A stretch of 64,000 nt of DNA from Kosakonia quasisacchari. Its GTDB lineage: Bacteria > Pseudomonadota > Gammaproteobacteria > Enterobacterales > Enterobacteriaceae. Position 1 is the first letter of the stretch. Each line of letters starts with the position of its first letter. The stretch spans positions 43,130 to 107,129 of the forward strand of contig NZ_SJOP01000017.1 of assembly GCF_004331415.1 (NCBI RefSeq), in the 5' to 3' direction. Below, in pieces: positions 1 through 8,671 of the stretch. The translations under genes and the position numbers were made by a program. The notes under the pieces are model-generated. The model made no database searches. It had not been told where the DNA came from and was given only the letters and a program-made list of their open reading frames with translations.

Positions 1-90
1 GTAGATAGCCGCGACGCTGAATCCGGCGCCGAGCGCGAGGGCAAAAATGACCCAGCCAACAACATCTGACGAAAGAGAATGACGGTTCAT
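1..90 (-). CDS. N-terminal end of a membrane protein, probably an MFS transporter (partial)
   Basis: Only the first 30 codons are inside the window; the gene runs off the left edge. It starts at ATG (complement of 88-90). After a short polar leader (MNRHSLSSD) comes one hydrophobic stretch (VVGWVIFALALGAGFSVAAIY), as expected for the first membrane helix of a transporter. It lies divergent to a LysR-type regulator, a common layout for a regulated efflux or uptake gene. MFS is my inference from this short segment; other inner-membrane families are possible. Confidence 0.5.
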   Translation of the reverse strand, partial: MNRHSLSSDVVGWVIFALALGAGFSVAAIY

Positions 91-215
91 AATAAGTTTC
101 CCAGAAACGTTTGGTGTGAATAACGAAGTGAGGTCATTTTTACGCAGCAGAGCATGGCGCGGTAGCCAGCGGAGTGGTAAAACGGTTATACGTGAAACGT
201 ATAGGTAAAATAATA

Positions 216-1154
216 ATGAAGCGACAAGAGCGTATAGATAGGGTGGATTTGATGCGGACGTATATCCGTATCGTTGAGGCCGGATCGTTGTCGGCGGCGG
301 CGCGCCAGCTGGACACGACGCAGGCGACGGTCAGCCGACGTTTGCAGTCGCTGGAGTCGCTGCTTGGCGTTAAGTTGCTACTGCGCACCACTCATGCGAT
401 GAAGCTGACGGATGATGGTGAGCGCTGCTACCAGCATGCAAAGCGCGTTGCGGATGCCTGGGTGGCGCTGGAAGATGAATTGAGCCAGTCCGATGATGAG
501 CCGGTAGGGATTTTGCGCGTGCGCGCGCCGCATGCCTTTGGTCAGGAACAACTGCTCGGTCCGCTGACTCAGTTTCTTGAACGTCACCCACAACTCTCCG
601 TTGAATGGATGCTCAATGACAAGAATGTCGACTTTCTCAGTGCCAATATCGATTGCGCCATTCGCGTTGGGGCAGAAGTAGATCCGGCAACGGTGTCGGT
701 ACTGCTGGCAGAAGTGCCCAGATGTATGGTGGCGTCACCGGCGTTGCTGGCGCGTTTTCCCGCTGTCGAAACGCCGCAGCAGCTCTCAGCGCTGCCATGG
801 ATTGCGCTCAGCACTTTCTATCAGCATGAAATTCATCTTAGCCACCTGCAAAGCGGCGATACGGAGCAGGTGGCGATTGCGCCACGGCTTTATACCGACA
901 GCCTGTATGCGGCCCGTAATACCGCCATTGGCGGGCTTGGCGTGACGCTGATTTCCAGTTGGGCGGTGGAAGAGGAGCTGATCAATGGAAAACTGATAGC
1001 GCTGTTGCCGCAGTGGCAGGCCGCTCCGCTACCGGTTCACCTGGTTTATCCGTGGGCACGTTATTATCCCGCGCGGTTGCGTAAATTTTTACAACTGATG
1101 CGTGAAGTGATGCCGGGACTTGGCGGTATGCGCCATCCGGTGCGACAGGCATAA
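216..1154 (+). CDS. LysR-family transcriptional regulator
   Basis: A 312-residue protein with an N-terminal winged helix-turn-helix (residues about 10-65, including SLSAAARQL and TQATVSRRLQSLE) followed by a LysR-type effector-binding domain. Full length for the family. I prefer the ATG at 216 because the protein then begins just before the HTH and an AGGT lies upstream; an in-frame ATG at 174 would add 14 unlikely residues. Divergent from the partial membrane protein gene, so it probably controls that gene and itself. The ligand is unknown. E. coli has no regulator between flgL and rne, so this pair is accessory relative to E. coli. Confidence 0.85.
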   Translation: MKRQERIDRVDLMRTYIRIVEAGSLSAAARQLDTTQATVSRRLQSLESLLGVKLLLRTTHAMKLTDDGERCYQHAKRVADAWVALEDELSQSDDEPVGILRVRAPHAFGQEQLLGPLTQFLERHPQLSVEWMLNDKNVDFLSANIDCAIRVGAEVDPATVSVLLAEVPRCMVASPALLARFPAVETPQQLSALPWIALSTFYQHEIHLSHLQSGDTEQVAIAPRLYTDSLYAARNTAIGGLGVTLISSWAVEEELINGKLIALLPQWQAAPLPVHLVYPWARYYPARLRKFLQLMREVMPGLGGMRHPVRQA

Positions 1155-1181
1155 AAAAGCCGACCCGAGGGTCGGCTTTTT
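1154..1181. terminator. Bidirectional terminator between the LysR gene and rne
   Basis: Hairpin AAGCCGACCC/GGGTCGGCTT flanked by A-runs and T-runs on both sides, placed between the convergent LysR gene and rne stop codons. Confidence 0.85.
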
Positions 1182-1193
1182 ACTGCCAGTGAA

Positions 1194-4100
1194 TTACTCA
1201 GCAGATGGCGGTTTCGTCGCCGGTGCAGTCGCTGCGTGGGTGGCGCTGTGACCACCTGCAGAACCTTTTCCGTCAAAGACGAAATCCGGGCGTACCCAGT
1301 CACTGTGACGCGGCGCTTCCGGCACATAGGCAGGCGCTGGCGCTTTGGTCATCGGCGCACTAGCCACTTTGTTTGCTGCTGGAGCAACCCGCGCAACCAC
1401 CGGTGCTTTCTCCGGCTCGGCAACGACTGGCGCAGACGCGGCTTCGGCAACTTCCTGTACAGTTTCAGGAGCTGGTGTTTCTGCAACTGGTGTGACTTCC
1501 TGCTGCGCCGGTTCGGCTTCTGCTGCCACTTCCTGCGCAACGGTGCGGTCTGCTTCGGCAATCAGTTGCGGTTGTTCGTCCACCGGCGCGTCGATGACTT
1601 CCGGATGGGTGGTTTCAACGGCAACCGTCTGCGGCGCTTCAACCGAGGCTTGTGGTTCAACCACTACTGGCTCGGCATTTTCAACCGTTGCCTGCGGTTC
1701 AATAACTTCCGCTTGCGGATGTGCAACCAATTGCGCTTCAGCAATAGCCGGAGCGATATCCTGCTCAGGGGCGGTATTGTTTTCAGCGGCCATCTCATGA
1801 GTCTGCTGGAGATCGTGCTGCTCTTCCTGGTAGCGCGGAACCGGGTAACGGATCCACACTTTACCGGACGCCATTTCCGGTGACGCACAAGCTATGGTCA
1901 ACGGCATTGCAGATTGGAGCGGGTAGCGCTCATCACGGTAGCGACGGCGACGCTGACCACTCACGCGCAGGTGGCGCGGGGAGCGGCGCGAACGGCGCGG
2001 CATCGCGTTGTCACGCGCGTCAGCGTTTTCATCGTGTTCCTGTACCGGTGCGGTTTCTACCACCGCTGGCAGATCGACTTTCGCCAGTTGCGTGTTTTGC
2101 TCTGCGGCGTCTTGTACGGTTGCCTCTTCAACGCGGTTTTCTGCGCTGTTGTCACCGCCAATACGCACTTTCTGGCTGAGTTGACGCTGTTTACGACGCG
2201 GCATCACCTGTACGCGCTCTTCCTGTTCCGCCTCCTGAACAGGTTGCTCATCACGGTTCAGCTCTTTTACATCCTGCTGCGCCTGGCGTTTATCATCGTT
2301 ACGACGACGGTTGCGCTCACGGCGAGGTTGCTGCTGCTCGTCACGAGATTTCGCTTTTTCTGTTTCATCGACAACGACTGGCTGACGAGATTCACGGGCT
2401 TCGGCGTTCTGCGGTGATTTCTCGCGGCGGTTACGACGATTCTCTTCGCGACCTTCGCGGTTATCACGGCCTTCGCGCGCCTCATTGCCTTCGCTACGGT
2501 TATCACGGCGGTCATTACGATCCCGACGGTTGCCCTGGCGTGGCTTACGGCGATCCTGCTGACGCTCTTGCTTCTCATCTTTTTTCTCTTCTTTCACTTC
2601 AACCGGCGCCGGGGTAGCCTCACCCGCGAACAAACCTTTCAGTGCAGAGAAGAAACGGCCAAGCAAGCCTGGTTCGGCTGCAGGTGTTGCGGCAGGTTGC
2701 GCTTGGCTCGGTGCTGCGGCTGGCGCTTGTGGTGCTGGCGGAACGTCCGGCATAACGAAGGTGGCCAACGCAGGTTGTTCAGGTAACTTACGTTCGGCGT
2801 GCTCTTCTTCAGACGGCATTGCCATCTCTTCTTCATGCAGTTTCGGCAGCAGATAGCTCAGCGTTGGTGTCTCTTCGCCTTTACGCACGCGCAGTACGGA
2901 GTAGTGCGGCGTTTCCATCTGGTCGTTTGGTACGATCACGCAGCGTACGCCGCCCTGACGAGCTTCGATAGCGCTTACCGCGGCACGTTTTTCATTCAGC
3001 AGGTATGAAGCGACCGGAACCGGCACAATCGCATGCACTTCCTGAGTGTTTTCTTTCAGCGCTTCTTCTTCAATCAGACGCAGAATAGACAGCGACAGGG
3101 ATTCGTTATCACGAACGGTGCCGGTGCCGCTACAACGCGGGCAGACATGATGGCTGGACTCACCCAACGACGGGCTCAGACGCTGGCGGGACATCTCCAG
3201 CAGGCCGAAGCGGGAAATATGGCTGATCTGAATACGCGCACGATCCTGGCGCACCGCTTCACGCAGGCGGTTTTCCACCGCGCGCTGGTGGCGTACCGGA
3301 GTCATATCAATAAAGTCGATAACGATCAGGCCGCCAAGGTCACGCAGACGCAACTGGCGAGCGATCTCATCTGCCGCTTCCAGGTTCGTGTTAAAGGCGG
3401 TTTCTTCAATATCACCACCGCGCGTTGCGCGTGCGGAGTTGATATCAATAGCGGTCAACGCTTCGGTGGTATCAATAACGATAGAGCCACCGGATGGCAG
3501 ACGGACTTCACGCTGGAAAGCGGATTCAATCTGCGACTCAATCTGGTAATGACTGAACAGCGGGATTTCCCCAGTGTACAGTTTAATTTTGCTGCTGAAA
3601 TCCGGACGACCCAGCGCGGAGATGTGCTGGCGAGCCAGCTCAAGCACTTTCGGGTTATCGATGAGGATTTCGCCGATATCCTGACGCAGATAGTCACGGA
3701 AGGCGCGCACAACTACGTTGCTTTCCTGATGAATCAAGAATGGAGCAGGGCGGCTTTCAGCGGCTTTCTGGATAGCTTCCCAGTGTTTCAGACGGAAGCT
3801 CAAATCCCACTGCAGCGCTTCGGCGGATTTACCCACGCCTGCGGTGCGTACGATAAGGCCCATACCATCCGGTAATTCCAGGCTGGAGAGCGCCTCTTTT
3901 AGCTCGGTGCGATCGTCGCCTTCAATACGACGAGAAATGCCGCCCGCGCGCGGGTTGTTCGGCATCAGCACCAGGTAGCTACCCGCAAGGCTGATAAAGG
4001 TGGTCAGTGCCGCGCCTTTGTTGCCACGCTCTTCTTTATCAATCTGAACGATGACTTCCTGACCTTCACGCAGCACGTCTTTGATGTTCGGACGTCCATG

Positions 4101-4352
4101 CGCATTGTAATTAGCAGGGAAGTATTCGCGGGCGATCTCTTTGAGGGGGAGGAAACCGTGACGCTCGGCACCGTAATCAACGAATGCGGCTTCAAGGCTG
4201 GGTTCAATGCGGGTGATTTTACCTTTGTAGATGTTCGCTTTTTTCTGCTCGTGTCCTGGGCTTTCGATATCCAGGTCGTACAGGCGTTGTCCATCAACAA
4301 GTGCGACACGCAACTCTTCTTGCTGAGTTGCGTTGATTAACATTCTTTTCAT
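1194..4352 (-). CDS. rne: Ribonuclease E
   Basis: 1052 residues, close to the 1061 of E. coli RNase E, the essential endoribonuclease and degradosome scaffold. The N-terminal half is nearly E. coli-like: S1 domain (about 36-120), 5'-sensor/RNase H-like regions, catalytic aspartates in AIDINSARATRGG (about D303) and VIDFIDM (about D346), and the Zn-link CPRC (about 404-407). The C-terminal half is natively unstructured: an amphipathic membrane-targeting segment (GLLGRFFSALKGLF), an Arg-rich RNA-binding stretch, a second basic block (MPRRSRRSPRHLRVSGQRRR) and a long Ala/Val/Glu/Pro-rich tail that differs most from E. coli. Start ATG at 4352 is preceded by GAGTAAG. A long 5' leader precedes it, as expected for an autoregulated rne. 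Confidence 0.98.
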   Translation of the reverse strand: MKRMLINATQQEELRVALVDGQRLYDLDIESPGHEQKKANIYKGKITRIEPSLEAAFVDYGAERHGFLPLKEIAREYFPANYNAHGRPNIKDVLREGQEVIVQIDKEERGNKGAALTTFISLAGSYLVLMPNNPRAGGISRRIEGDDRTELKEALSSLELPDGMGLIVRTAGVGKSAEALQWDLSFRLKHWEAIQKAAESRPAPFLIHQESNVVVRAFRDYLRQDIGEILIDNPKVLELARQHISALGRPDFSSKIKLYTGEIPLFSHYQIESQIESAFQREVRLPSGGSIVIDTTEALTAIDINSARATRGGDIEETAFNTNLEAADEIARQLRLRDLGGLIVIDFIDMTPVRHQRAVENRLREAVRQDRARIQISHISRFGLLEMSRQRLSPSLGESSHHVCPRCSGTGTVRDNESLSLSILRLIEEEALKENTQEVHAIVPVPVASYLLNEKRAAVSAIEARQGGVRCVIVPNDQMETPHYSVLRVRKGEETPTLSYLLPKLHEEEMAMPSEEEHAERKLPEQPALATFVMPDVPPAPQAPAAAPSQAQPAATPAAEPGLLGRFFSALKGLFAGEATPAPVEVKEEKKDEKQERQQDRRKPRQGNRRDRNDRRDNRSEGNEAREGRDNREGREENRRNRREKSPQNAEARESRQPVVVDETEKAKSRDEQQQPRRERNRRRNDDKRQAQQDVKELNRDEQPVQEAEQEERVQVMPRRKQRQLSQKVRIGGDNSAENRVEEATVQDAAEQNTQLAKVDLPAVVETAPVQEHDENADARDNAMPRRSRRSPRHLRVSGQRRRRYRDERYPLQSAMPLTIACASPEMASGKVWIRYPVPRYQEEQHDLQQTHEMAAENNTAPEQDIAPAIAEAQLVAHPQAEVIEPQATVENAEPVVVEPQASVEAPQTVAVETTHPEVIDAPVDEQPQLIAEADRTVAQEVAAEAEPAQQEVTPVAETPAPETVQEVAEAASAPVVAEPEKAPVVARVAPAANKVASAPMTKAPAPAYVPEAPRHSDWVRPDFVFDGKGSAGGHSATHAATAPATKPPSAE

Positions 4353-4733
4353 CGTAACTTACTCATTATTCTTACATTGACGACTAAGCTGCGGGCAAGA
4401 TAACGCCTTTCCGGGGGAGAACCGATGGCCTCGAGACTATTTGCGTCGCCAACCTCACGGTTGTCGCTCGCTAAAGAGGCGCAGTGTGTCGGTTGCCTGT
4501 GTTTCCTGTGGAAAACACAGCGCAATTATCAGGGGAACAGCCTGGGAAAAACTCTCCAGAGAAGATTCCATCTACCGGTAAGGACTGCAACCCGCAGCCC
4601 GCTAACTGCCTGAAAGTTCAATACGTCTTACGCCATTGCTGCGTGTATGATCGGACAGGCAAAACTGGTCATTCCGCTCATTTACTTGTTTTAACAAGAT
4701 TCAACACGGAAAACCGCAACATTATTCCCTGCG
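4353..4733 (-). promoter_or_regulatory. rne 5' leader (autoregulatory UTR)
   Basis: About 380 bases without a convincing gene separate the rne start from a candidate -10 (TATAAC, complement of 4740-4745). E. coli rne has a 361-nt leader whose hairpins recruit RNase E to its own mRNA. A clear stem is visible here at 4450-4463 (CAACC/GGTTG) within a GC-rich context. That this leader works the same way is inference from position and length. Confidence 0.6.
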
Positions 4734-4739
4734 AACCCT

Positions 4740-4745
4740 GTTATA
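4740..4745 (-). promoter_or_regulatory. Candidate rne promoter -10
   Basis: TATAAC on the minus strand, about 381 bases upstream of the rne ATG, matching the expected leader length. No strong -35 is visible, so this is a weak assignment. Confidence 0.35.
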
Positions 4746-4922
4746 GCAAGCTGACTTTTACCATTTATCACCCGGTTACTCACAGTTTTTTCACCTTTGC
4801 CCGGAGATTGGTTTAATAACCGCCGAATCAACTGTGTAAAACGAAGTTACCGAGTCAATTGTAAATATAAGCATAGAAAAATGAGTGGCGCTAATTAGCG
4901 TGGCTATTTAGAATCGCCTCCC

Positions 4923-5876
4923 ATGAAAACTGAGACACCATCCGTAAAATTTGTTGCTATTACCGCTGATGAAGCGGGGCAACGTATCGATAATTTTTTG
5001 CGTACCCAGCTCAAAGGGGTACCTAAAAGCATGATTTACCGCATCCTGCGCAAGGGTGAAGTGCGGGTGAATAAAAAACGCGTGAAACCGGAATATAAAC
5101 TGGAAGCAGGGGATGAAATCCGTATTCCGCCGGTACGCGTGGCAGAAAAAGAAGAAGAGGCGGTTTCTCCGCATTTACAAAAAGTTGCTCAGCTAACCGA
5201 CGTCATTCTCTATGAAGATGATCATATCCTGGTACTGAACAAACCCTCGGGTACGGCAGTACATGGCGGTAGTGGGCTGAGCTTTGGCGTGATTGAAGGT
5301 TTGCGTGCTTTGCGCCCGGAAGCCCGTTTCCTTGAGCTGGTTCACCGTTTAGATCGTGATACTTCCGGCGTTTTGCTGGTGGCCAAAAAACGTTCCGCGC
5401 TGCGTTCGCTGCATGAGCAATTACGCGGTAAAGATATGCAGAAGGATTATCTGGCGCTGGTCCGCGGCCAGTGGCAGTCGCATGTAAAAGTGGTGCAGGC
5501 ACCTTTGCTGAAAAATATTCTGCAAAGCGGCGAGCGGATAGTGCGGGTTAATAGCGAAGGCAAGCCTTCGGAAACGCGTTTTAAAGTTGAAGAGCGCTAC
5601 GAATTCGCTACCCTTATGCGATGTAGCCCGGTGACCGGGCGAACGCATCAGATTCGTGTACATACTCAGCATGCTGGTCACCCAATTGCTTTTGACGATC
5701 GTTATGGCGATCGCGACTTTGATAAGCAACTGGCGTCGACCGGGCTGTCGCGTCTGTTTCTGCACGCGGCGGCACTCAAGTTCACGCATCCCCATACGGG
5801 CGAGACCATGCGTATAGAAGCGCCGCTTGATGAGGCACTCAAACGCTGTTTACAAGTATTACGCAACGCTAAATAA
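4923..5876 (+). CDS. rluC: 23S rRNA pseudouridine synthase RluC (positions 955/2504/2580)
   Basis: 317 residues (E. coli 319). An S4 RNA-binding domain (about 20-80) precedes the RluA-family catalytic domain; the catalytic Asp144 lies in HRLDRDTSG (141-149). It modifies U955, U2504 and U2580 of 23S rRNA in E. coli. Divergent from rne across a 570-base spacer, the same arrangement as in E. coli. The start ATG at 4923 gives the canonical N-terminus. Confidence 0.97.
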   Translation: MKTETPSVKFVAITADEAGQRIDNFLRTQLKGVPKSMIYRILRKGEVRVNKKRVKPEYKLEAGDEIRIPPVRVAEKEEEAVSPHLQKVAQLTDVILYEDDHILVLNKPSGTAVHGGSGLSFGVIEGLRALRPEARFLELVHRLDRDTSGVLLVAKKRSALRSLHEQLRGKDMQKDYLALVRGQWQSHVKVVQAPLLKNILQSGERIVRVNSEGKPSETRFKVEERYEFATLMRCSPVTGRTHQIRVHTQHAGHPIAFDDRYGDRDFDKQLASTGLSRLFLHAAALKFTHPHTGETMRIEAPLDEALKRCLQVLRNAK

Positions 5877-5879
5877 TCT

Positions 5880-5907
5880 TTTCCCCCTCGCATCTGGGAG
5901 GGGGAAA
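5880..5907. other. Strong hairpin between rluC and the convergent hydrolase gene
   Basis: Perfect 10-bp stem TTTCCCCCTC/GAGGGGGAAA with an 8-base loop, directly after the rluC stop. It lacks a T-run on either strand, so it may protect 3' ends or act as an inefficient terminator. Confidence 0.5.
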
Positions 5908-5917
5908 GCACAGTTAC

Positions 5918-7069
5918 TTACGGCTTCAGCCACCTGTCGAGCCACGGAAATACTTCGTTTTGCTGTTCCTGATAAAAGACGTGCCCCAGCTCAGGCCAAC
6001 TTTTCGTCACCAGTTTGTCGTCCGCCTGCTGTGAAGACCAAACCCGATGCACTTTGTCGAAAGCGTCTTTTACCGCTTCTGCCGGGAAAAGCTTGTCTTT
6101 GCCACCGCTGAAAATCAGCATCGGCTTCGGTGCGGCAATGCTGGCAATATCCGGAATGTCCATGTGTGCAGGCAAACCGGGATGCAGCATATAAAAAGCA
6201 GACTGACCGCGTAACACGTTATTGCCGGGTTGCATCAGGCCGTTATAGGTTCCAAACCACGAAATAACTGCTGTCGCAGCGACTTTTTCGCTCAACGCCG
6301 CCAGTTGCCAGGCGCGAAAACCGCCCATTGAGAAACCCAACACGCCAACGCGTTTACTGTCCACACCCGCGTGCGCGGCGATAAAATCGACCGTGCGCAT
6401 ATCTTCATAGGCGACTTCGCCTGCCAGCGAGCGCCCCAGATTGAAGTAGTTGCTGGCCAGCGCCTGTTGCTGCTCATAAACCATCGGGCCACGGTCACCC
6501 CATCCGGGGCTGTCGATAGCGATAACCGCATAGCCACGGTTCGCCAGTTCATCGCCAATAAATTTCCCGCTGAAAAATTTGTCAGCCCACGCTTGCGCAC
6601 TGGCGAGTTTCTCCGCATTACCCCAGGGGCGGATCAGCTTCTCTTTGCCGATATCAAATTTCGAGCCATGATCGTGCAACAGAACGATAGCAGGGTGCGG
6701 GCCGGGTGTTTTCGGCATCAATAACAAGGCGGAAATGCGGTTATCATCCGTAATGTTCAGCGAAAGTTTTTCAGCGGTATAGCTGCCGCGATCTTCTTTG
6801 GCTATCGAGCGAGGGGAAAAGGATTTAGTGGCGTCTGGGGTGAGCAGGGCGCTGCGAAATAGCTGGCGGCTATGCGATTGCCACTGGTGGAAATCTTTGA
6901 AGTTGCCTGATAACCACGAATCGGGATAGCGCATCTGCGCTTTCAGCGTTTGCCAGCTTGCCGGAAGATTGCCTTCAACAACGCCTTCGGTTTGCCACTC
7001 ATCTTGCGCATAAACATTGGCAGACGCCAACAGTGCAAACATCAGTGGCAACGTACGTAAAATCTTCAT
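5918..7069 (-). CDS. Exported alpha/beta hydrolase (dienelactone hydrolase / acetyl-esterase-like)
   Basis: 383 residues with a signal peptide (cleavage after about VYA, residue 21), so probably periplasmic. Alpha/beta-hydrolase features: HDHG oxyanion region (132-135), nucleophile elbow GFSMGG with Ser247, acid Asp325 in GGKDKLFP and His363 in LGHVF. Such proteins cleave esters; the substrate cannot be read from sequence. An ATG at 7069 is chosen because AAGGAG sits 5 bases upstream; a GTG one codon earlier would touch the ribosome site. The gene is single, between rluC and yceF, and E. coli has nothing here, so it is an insertion relative to E. coli. A perfect inverted repeat lies just upstream. 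Confidence 0.8.
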   Translation of the reverse strand: MKILRTLPLMFALLASANVYAQDEWQTEGVVEGNLPASWQTLKAQMRYPDSWLSGNFKDFHQWQSHSRQLFRSALLTPDATKSFSPRSIAKEDRGSYTAEKLSLNITDDNRISALLLMPKTPGPHPAIVLLHDHGSKFDIGKEKLIRPWGNAEKLASAQAWADKFFSGKFIGDELANRGYAVIAIDSPGWGDRGPMVYEQQQALASNYFNLGRSLAGEVAYEDMRTVDFIAAHAGVDSKRVGVLGFSMGGFRAWQLAALSEKVAATAVISWFGTYNGLMQPGNNVLRGQSAFYMLHPGLPAHMDIPDIASIAAPKPMLIFSGGKDKLFPAEAVKDAFDKVHRVWSSQQADDKLVTKSWPELGHVFYQEQQNEVFPWLDRWLKP

Positions 7070-7083
7070 CACCTCTCCTTAAA

Positions 7084-7100
7084 TTAAAACGGTGTTTTAA
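7084..7100. promoter_or_regulatory. Inverted repeat upstream of the hydrolase gene (possible operator)
   Basis: TTAAAAC-GGT-GTTTTAA, a perfect 7+3+7 inverted repeat 15 bases before the start codon of the hydrolase. Location suits a repressor operator or a leader hairpin. No regulator for it is identified. Confidence 0.4.
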
Positions 7101-7154
7101 TATTGGTGATGAATGTACTGTTTGTCTAAAAAAGAAACTGTGATCGCGAAAGCA

Positions 7155-7739
7155 TTAGCTTAACAAAGGGTTACAATGTTCACGCCGCAGCATCTGGCAC
7201 AGCGCGATCAGCGGCAAACCGACCAACGTATTAGGATCGCGTCCTTCAAGCCGTTCAAACAGTGCAATACCTAATCCTTCGCTTTTGAAACTACCGGCAC
7301 AATTCAATGGACGCTCTTTGCGAACATAGTCGTCGATTTCCTGTTCACTCAAGTGGCGAAAATGGACATCGAAGGGATCACATTCCGTTTGCAAATGACC
7401 GGTGGCGGAATTAAACAGCGCCAGGCCCGTATAAAAAGTCACAATATTGCCGCTGGCCTTCATTAATTGCTGGCGGGCGTTCTCTTCGGTGTGCGATTTC
7501 CCGGTAATTTCGCCGTCAAGCACGCACACCTGATCGGAACCAATAATCAAATGTTGAGGGTATTTTTGCGCCAGTGATTGTGCCTTTTCCTGCGCTAGTC
7601 TTAGCACTAAATGTCGAGGCGATTCGCCAGCATGCGGTGTTTCGTTTGTCTGCGGCGCGGCGCATTCGAAGGGTAAACCGATCTTATCGAGTAGAGCGCG
7701 GCGGTAGGGCGAAGTGGAAGCGAGAATAATTTGCGACAT
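7155..7739 (-). CDS. yceF: 7-methyl-GTP pyrophosphatase, Maf family (YceF)
   Basis: 194 residues, the same as E. coli YceF, a Maf-type nucleotide pyrophosphatase that hydrolyses m7GTP and may be a house-cleaning enzyme. The Maf signature SSPYRR-type N-terminus (ILASTSPYRRALL) and the IIGSDQVCVLDG motif with catalytic Asp are present. Transcribed divergently from yceD, as in E. coli. Confidence 0.95.
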   Translation of the reverse strand: MSQIILASTSPYRRALLDKIGLPFECAAPQTNETPHAGESPRHLVLRLAQEKAQSLAQKYPQHLIIGSDQVCVLDGEITGKSHTEENARQQLMKASGNIVTFYTGLALFNSATGHLQTECDPFDVHFRHLSEQEIDDYVRKERPLNCAGSFKSEGLGIALFERLEGRDPNTLVGLPLIALCQMLRREHCNPLLS

Positions 7740-7814
7740 ATTTTTTTCACCAAATATGGCTTAACAATGACAGGCATTTTAAACTGTAGGCCGCAATGTG
7801 TGCGAATTATTGGC

Positions 7815-7844
7815 AAAAGGCAACCGCAGGCTGCCTTTTTCTTT
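7815..7844 (+). terminator. Terminator-like hairpin just upstream of the yceD promoter
   Basis: AAAAGGCA/TGCCTTTT stem with additional internal pairing and a T5 run on the + strand. No + strand gene lies upstream of it before the divergent yceF start, so what it terminates is unclear. Confidence 0.5.
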
Positions 7845-7871
7845 GACTATATGACGTTACAAAGTTAATAT
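7843..7871 (+). promoter_or_regulatory. Promoter of the yceD-rpmF operon
   Basis: TTGACT at 7843-7848, 17-base spacer, TAATAT at 7866-7871: close to sigma-70 consensus. The start codon of yceD follows 10 bases after the -10, so the leader is very short. Confidence 0.7.
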
Positions 7872-7880
7872 GCGCGCCCT

Positions 7881-8402
7881 ATGCAAAAGGTAAAATTACC
7901 CCTGACTCTTGATCCGGTTCGCACGGCTCAAAAACGCCTTGATTACGAGGGTATCTATACTCCCGACCAGGCGGAGCGCGTCGCTGAGTCTGTAGTCAGC
8001 GTAGACAGTGATGTAGAATGCTCCATGTCGTTCGTTATCGACAATCAGCGCCTTGCCGTATTAACCGGTGATGCAAAGGTAACGGTATCGCTCGAATGTC
8101 AGCGTTGCGGGAAACCGTTCACTCATCAGGTCTACACCACGTATTGTTTTAGTCCTGTGCGTTCAGACGAACAGGCTGAAGCACTGCCGGAAGCGTATGA
8201 GCCGATTGAGGTTAACGAATTCGGTGAAATCGATCTGCTGGCGCTGGTCGAGGATGAAATCATTCTCTCCCTGCCGGTAGTTCCGGTGCATGATTCTGAA
8301 CACTGTGAAGTGTCCGAGGCGGACATGGTCTTTGGGGAACTGCCTGATGAAGCGCAGAAACCAAACCCATTTGCCGTATTAGCCAGCTTAAAGCGTAAGT
8401 AA
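7881..8402 (+). CDS. yceD: DUF177 protein YceD (23S rRNA accumulation)
   Basis: 173 residues; E. coli YceD length. A CxxC pair (C73, C76 in LECQRCGK) and an acidic C-terminal half are typical of the family, which affects 23S rRNA accumulation and is always found before rpmF. The start ATG at 7881 is only about 10 bases from the promoter -10, so the mRNA may be nearly leaderless. Co-transcribed with rpmF 16 bases downstream. Confidence 0.93.
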   Translation: MQKVKLPLTLDPVRTAQKRLDYEGIYTPDQAERVAESVVSVDSDVECSMSFVIDNQRLAVLTGDAKVTVSLECQRCGKPFTHQVYTTYCFSPVRSDEQAEALPEAYEPIEVNEFGEIDLLALVEDEIILSLPVVPVHDSEHCEVSEADMVFGELPDEAQKPNPFAVLASLKRK

Positions 8403-8418
8403 TTAAGGAGTAAGGTCC

Positions 8419-8592
8419 ATGGCCGTACAACAGAATAAACCAACCCGTTCCAAACGTGGCATGCGTCGTTCCCATGACGCGCTGACCGCAGTCACCAGCC
8501 TGTCTGTAGACAAAACTTCTGGTGAAACCCACCTGCGTCACCACATTACCGCCGACGGTTTCTACCGCGGTCGCAAGGTTATCACTAAGTAA
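8419..8592 (+). CDS. rpmF: 50S ribosomal protein L32
   Basis: 57 codons beginning MAVQQNKPTRSKRGMRRSHD, the typical L32 N-terminus, and ending RKVITK. Basic and short, as in E. coli (57 aa). AAGGAG (8405-8410) lies 8 bases before the ATG. The yceD-rpmF-plsX-fab order couples ribosome and membrane lipid synthesis genes in enteric bacteria. Confidence 0.97.
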   Translation: MAVQQNKPTRSKRGMRRSHDALTAVTSLSVDKTSGETHLRHHITADGFYRGRKVITK

Positions 8593-8643
8593 TCACGCGC
8601 AAGCGTGATGAAGCTTAGTGAGGATTTCCCCGCGTAAGCGGGG
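8593..8643 (+). other. Two GNRA-tetraloop hairpins between rpmF and plsX
   Basis: Hairpin 1: TCACGC-GCAA-GCGTGA (8593-8608). Hairpin 2: CCCCGC-GTAA-GCGGGG (8628-8643). Both have GNRA loops on the + strand RNA. Neither is followed by a T-run, so they look like mRNA stability or processing structures rather than terminators. Confidence 0.6.
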
Positions 8644-8671
8644 ATAGACCGAACCAGGCTGCGACGATACC

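Noticed and set aside
3033..3875. 280-codon open frame on the + strand inside rne
   Set aside because: Antisense shadow of the RNase E catalytic domain, whose minus-strand translation is unmistakable; no ribosome site or family match.
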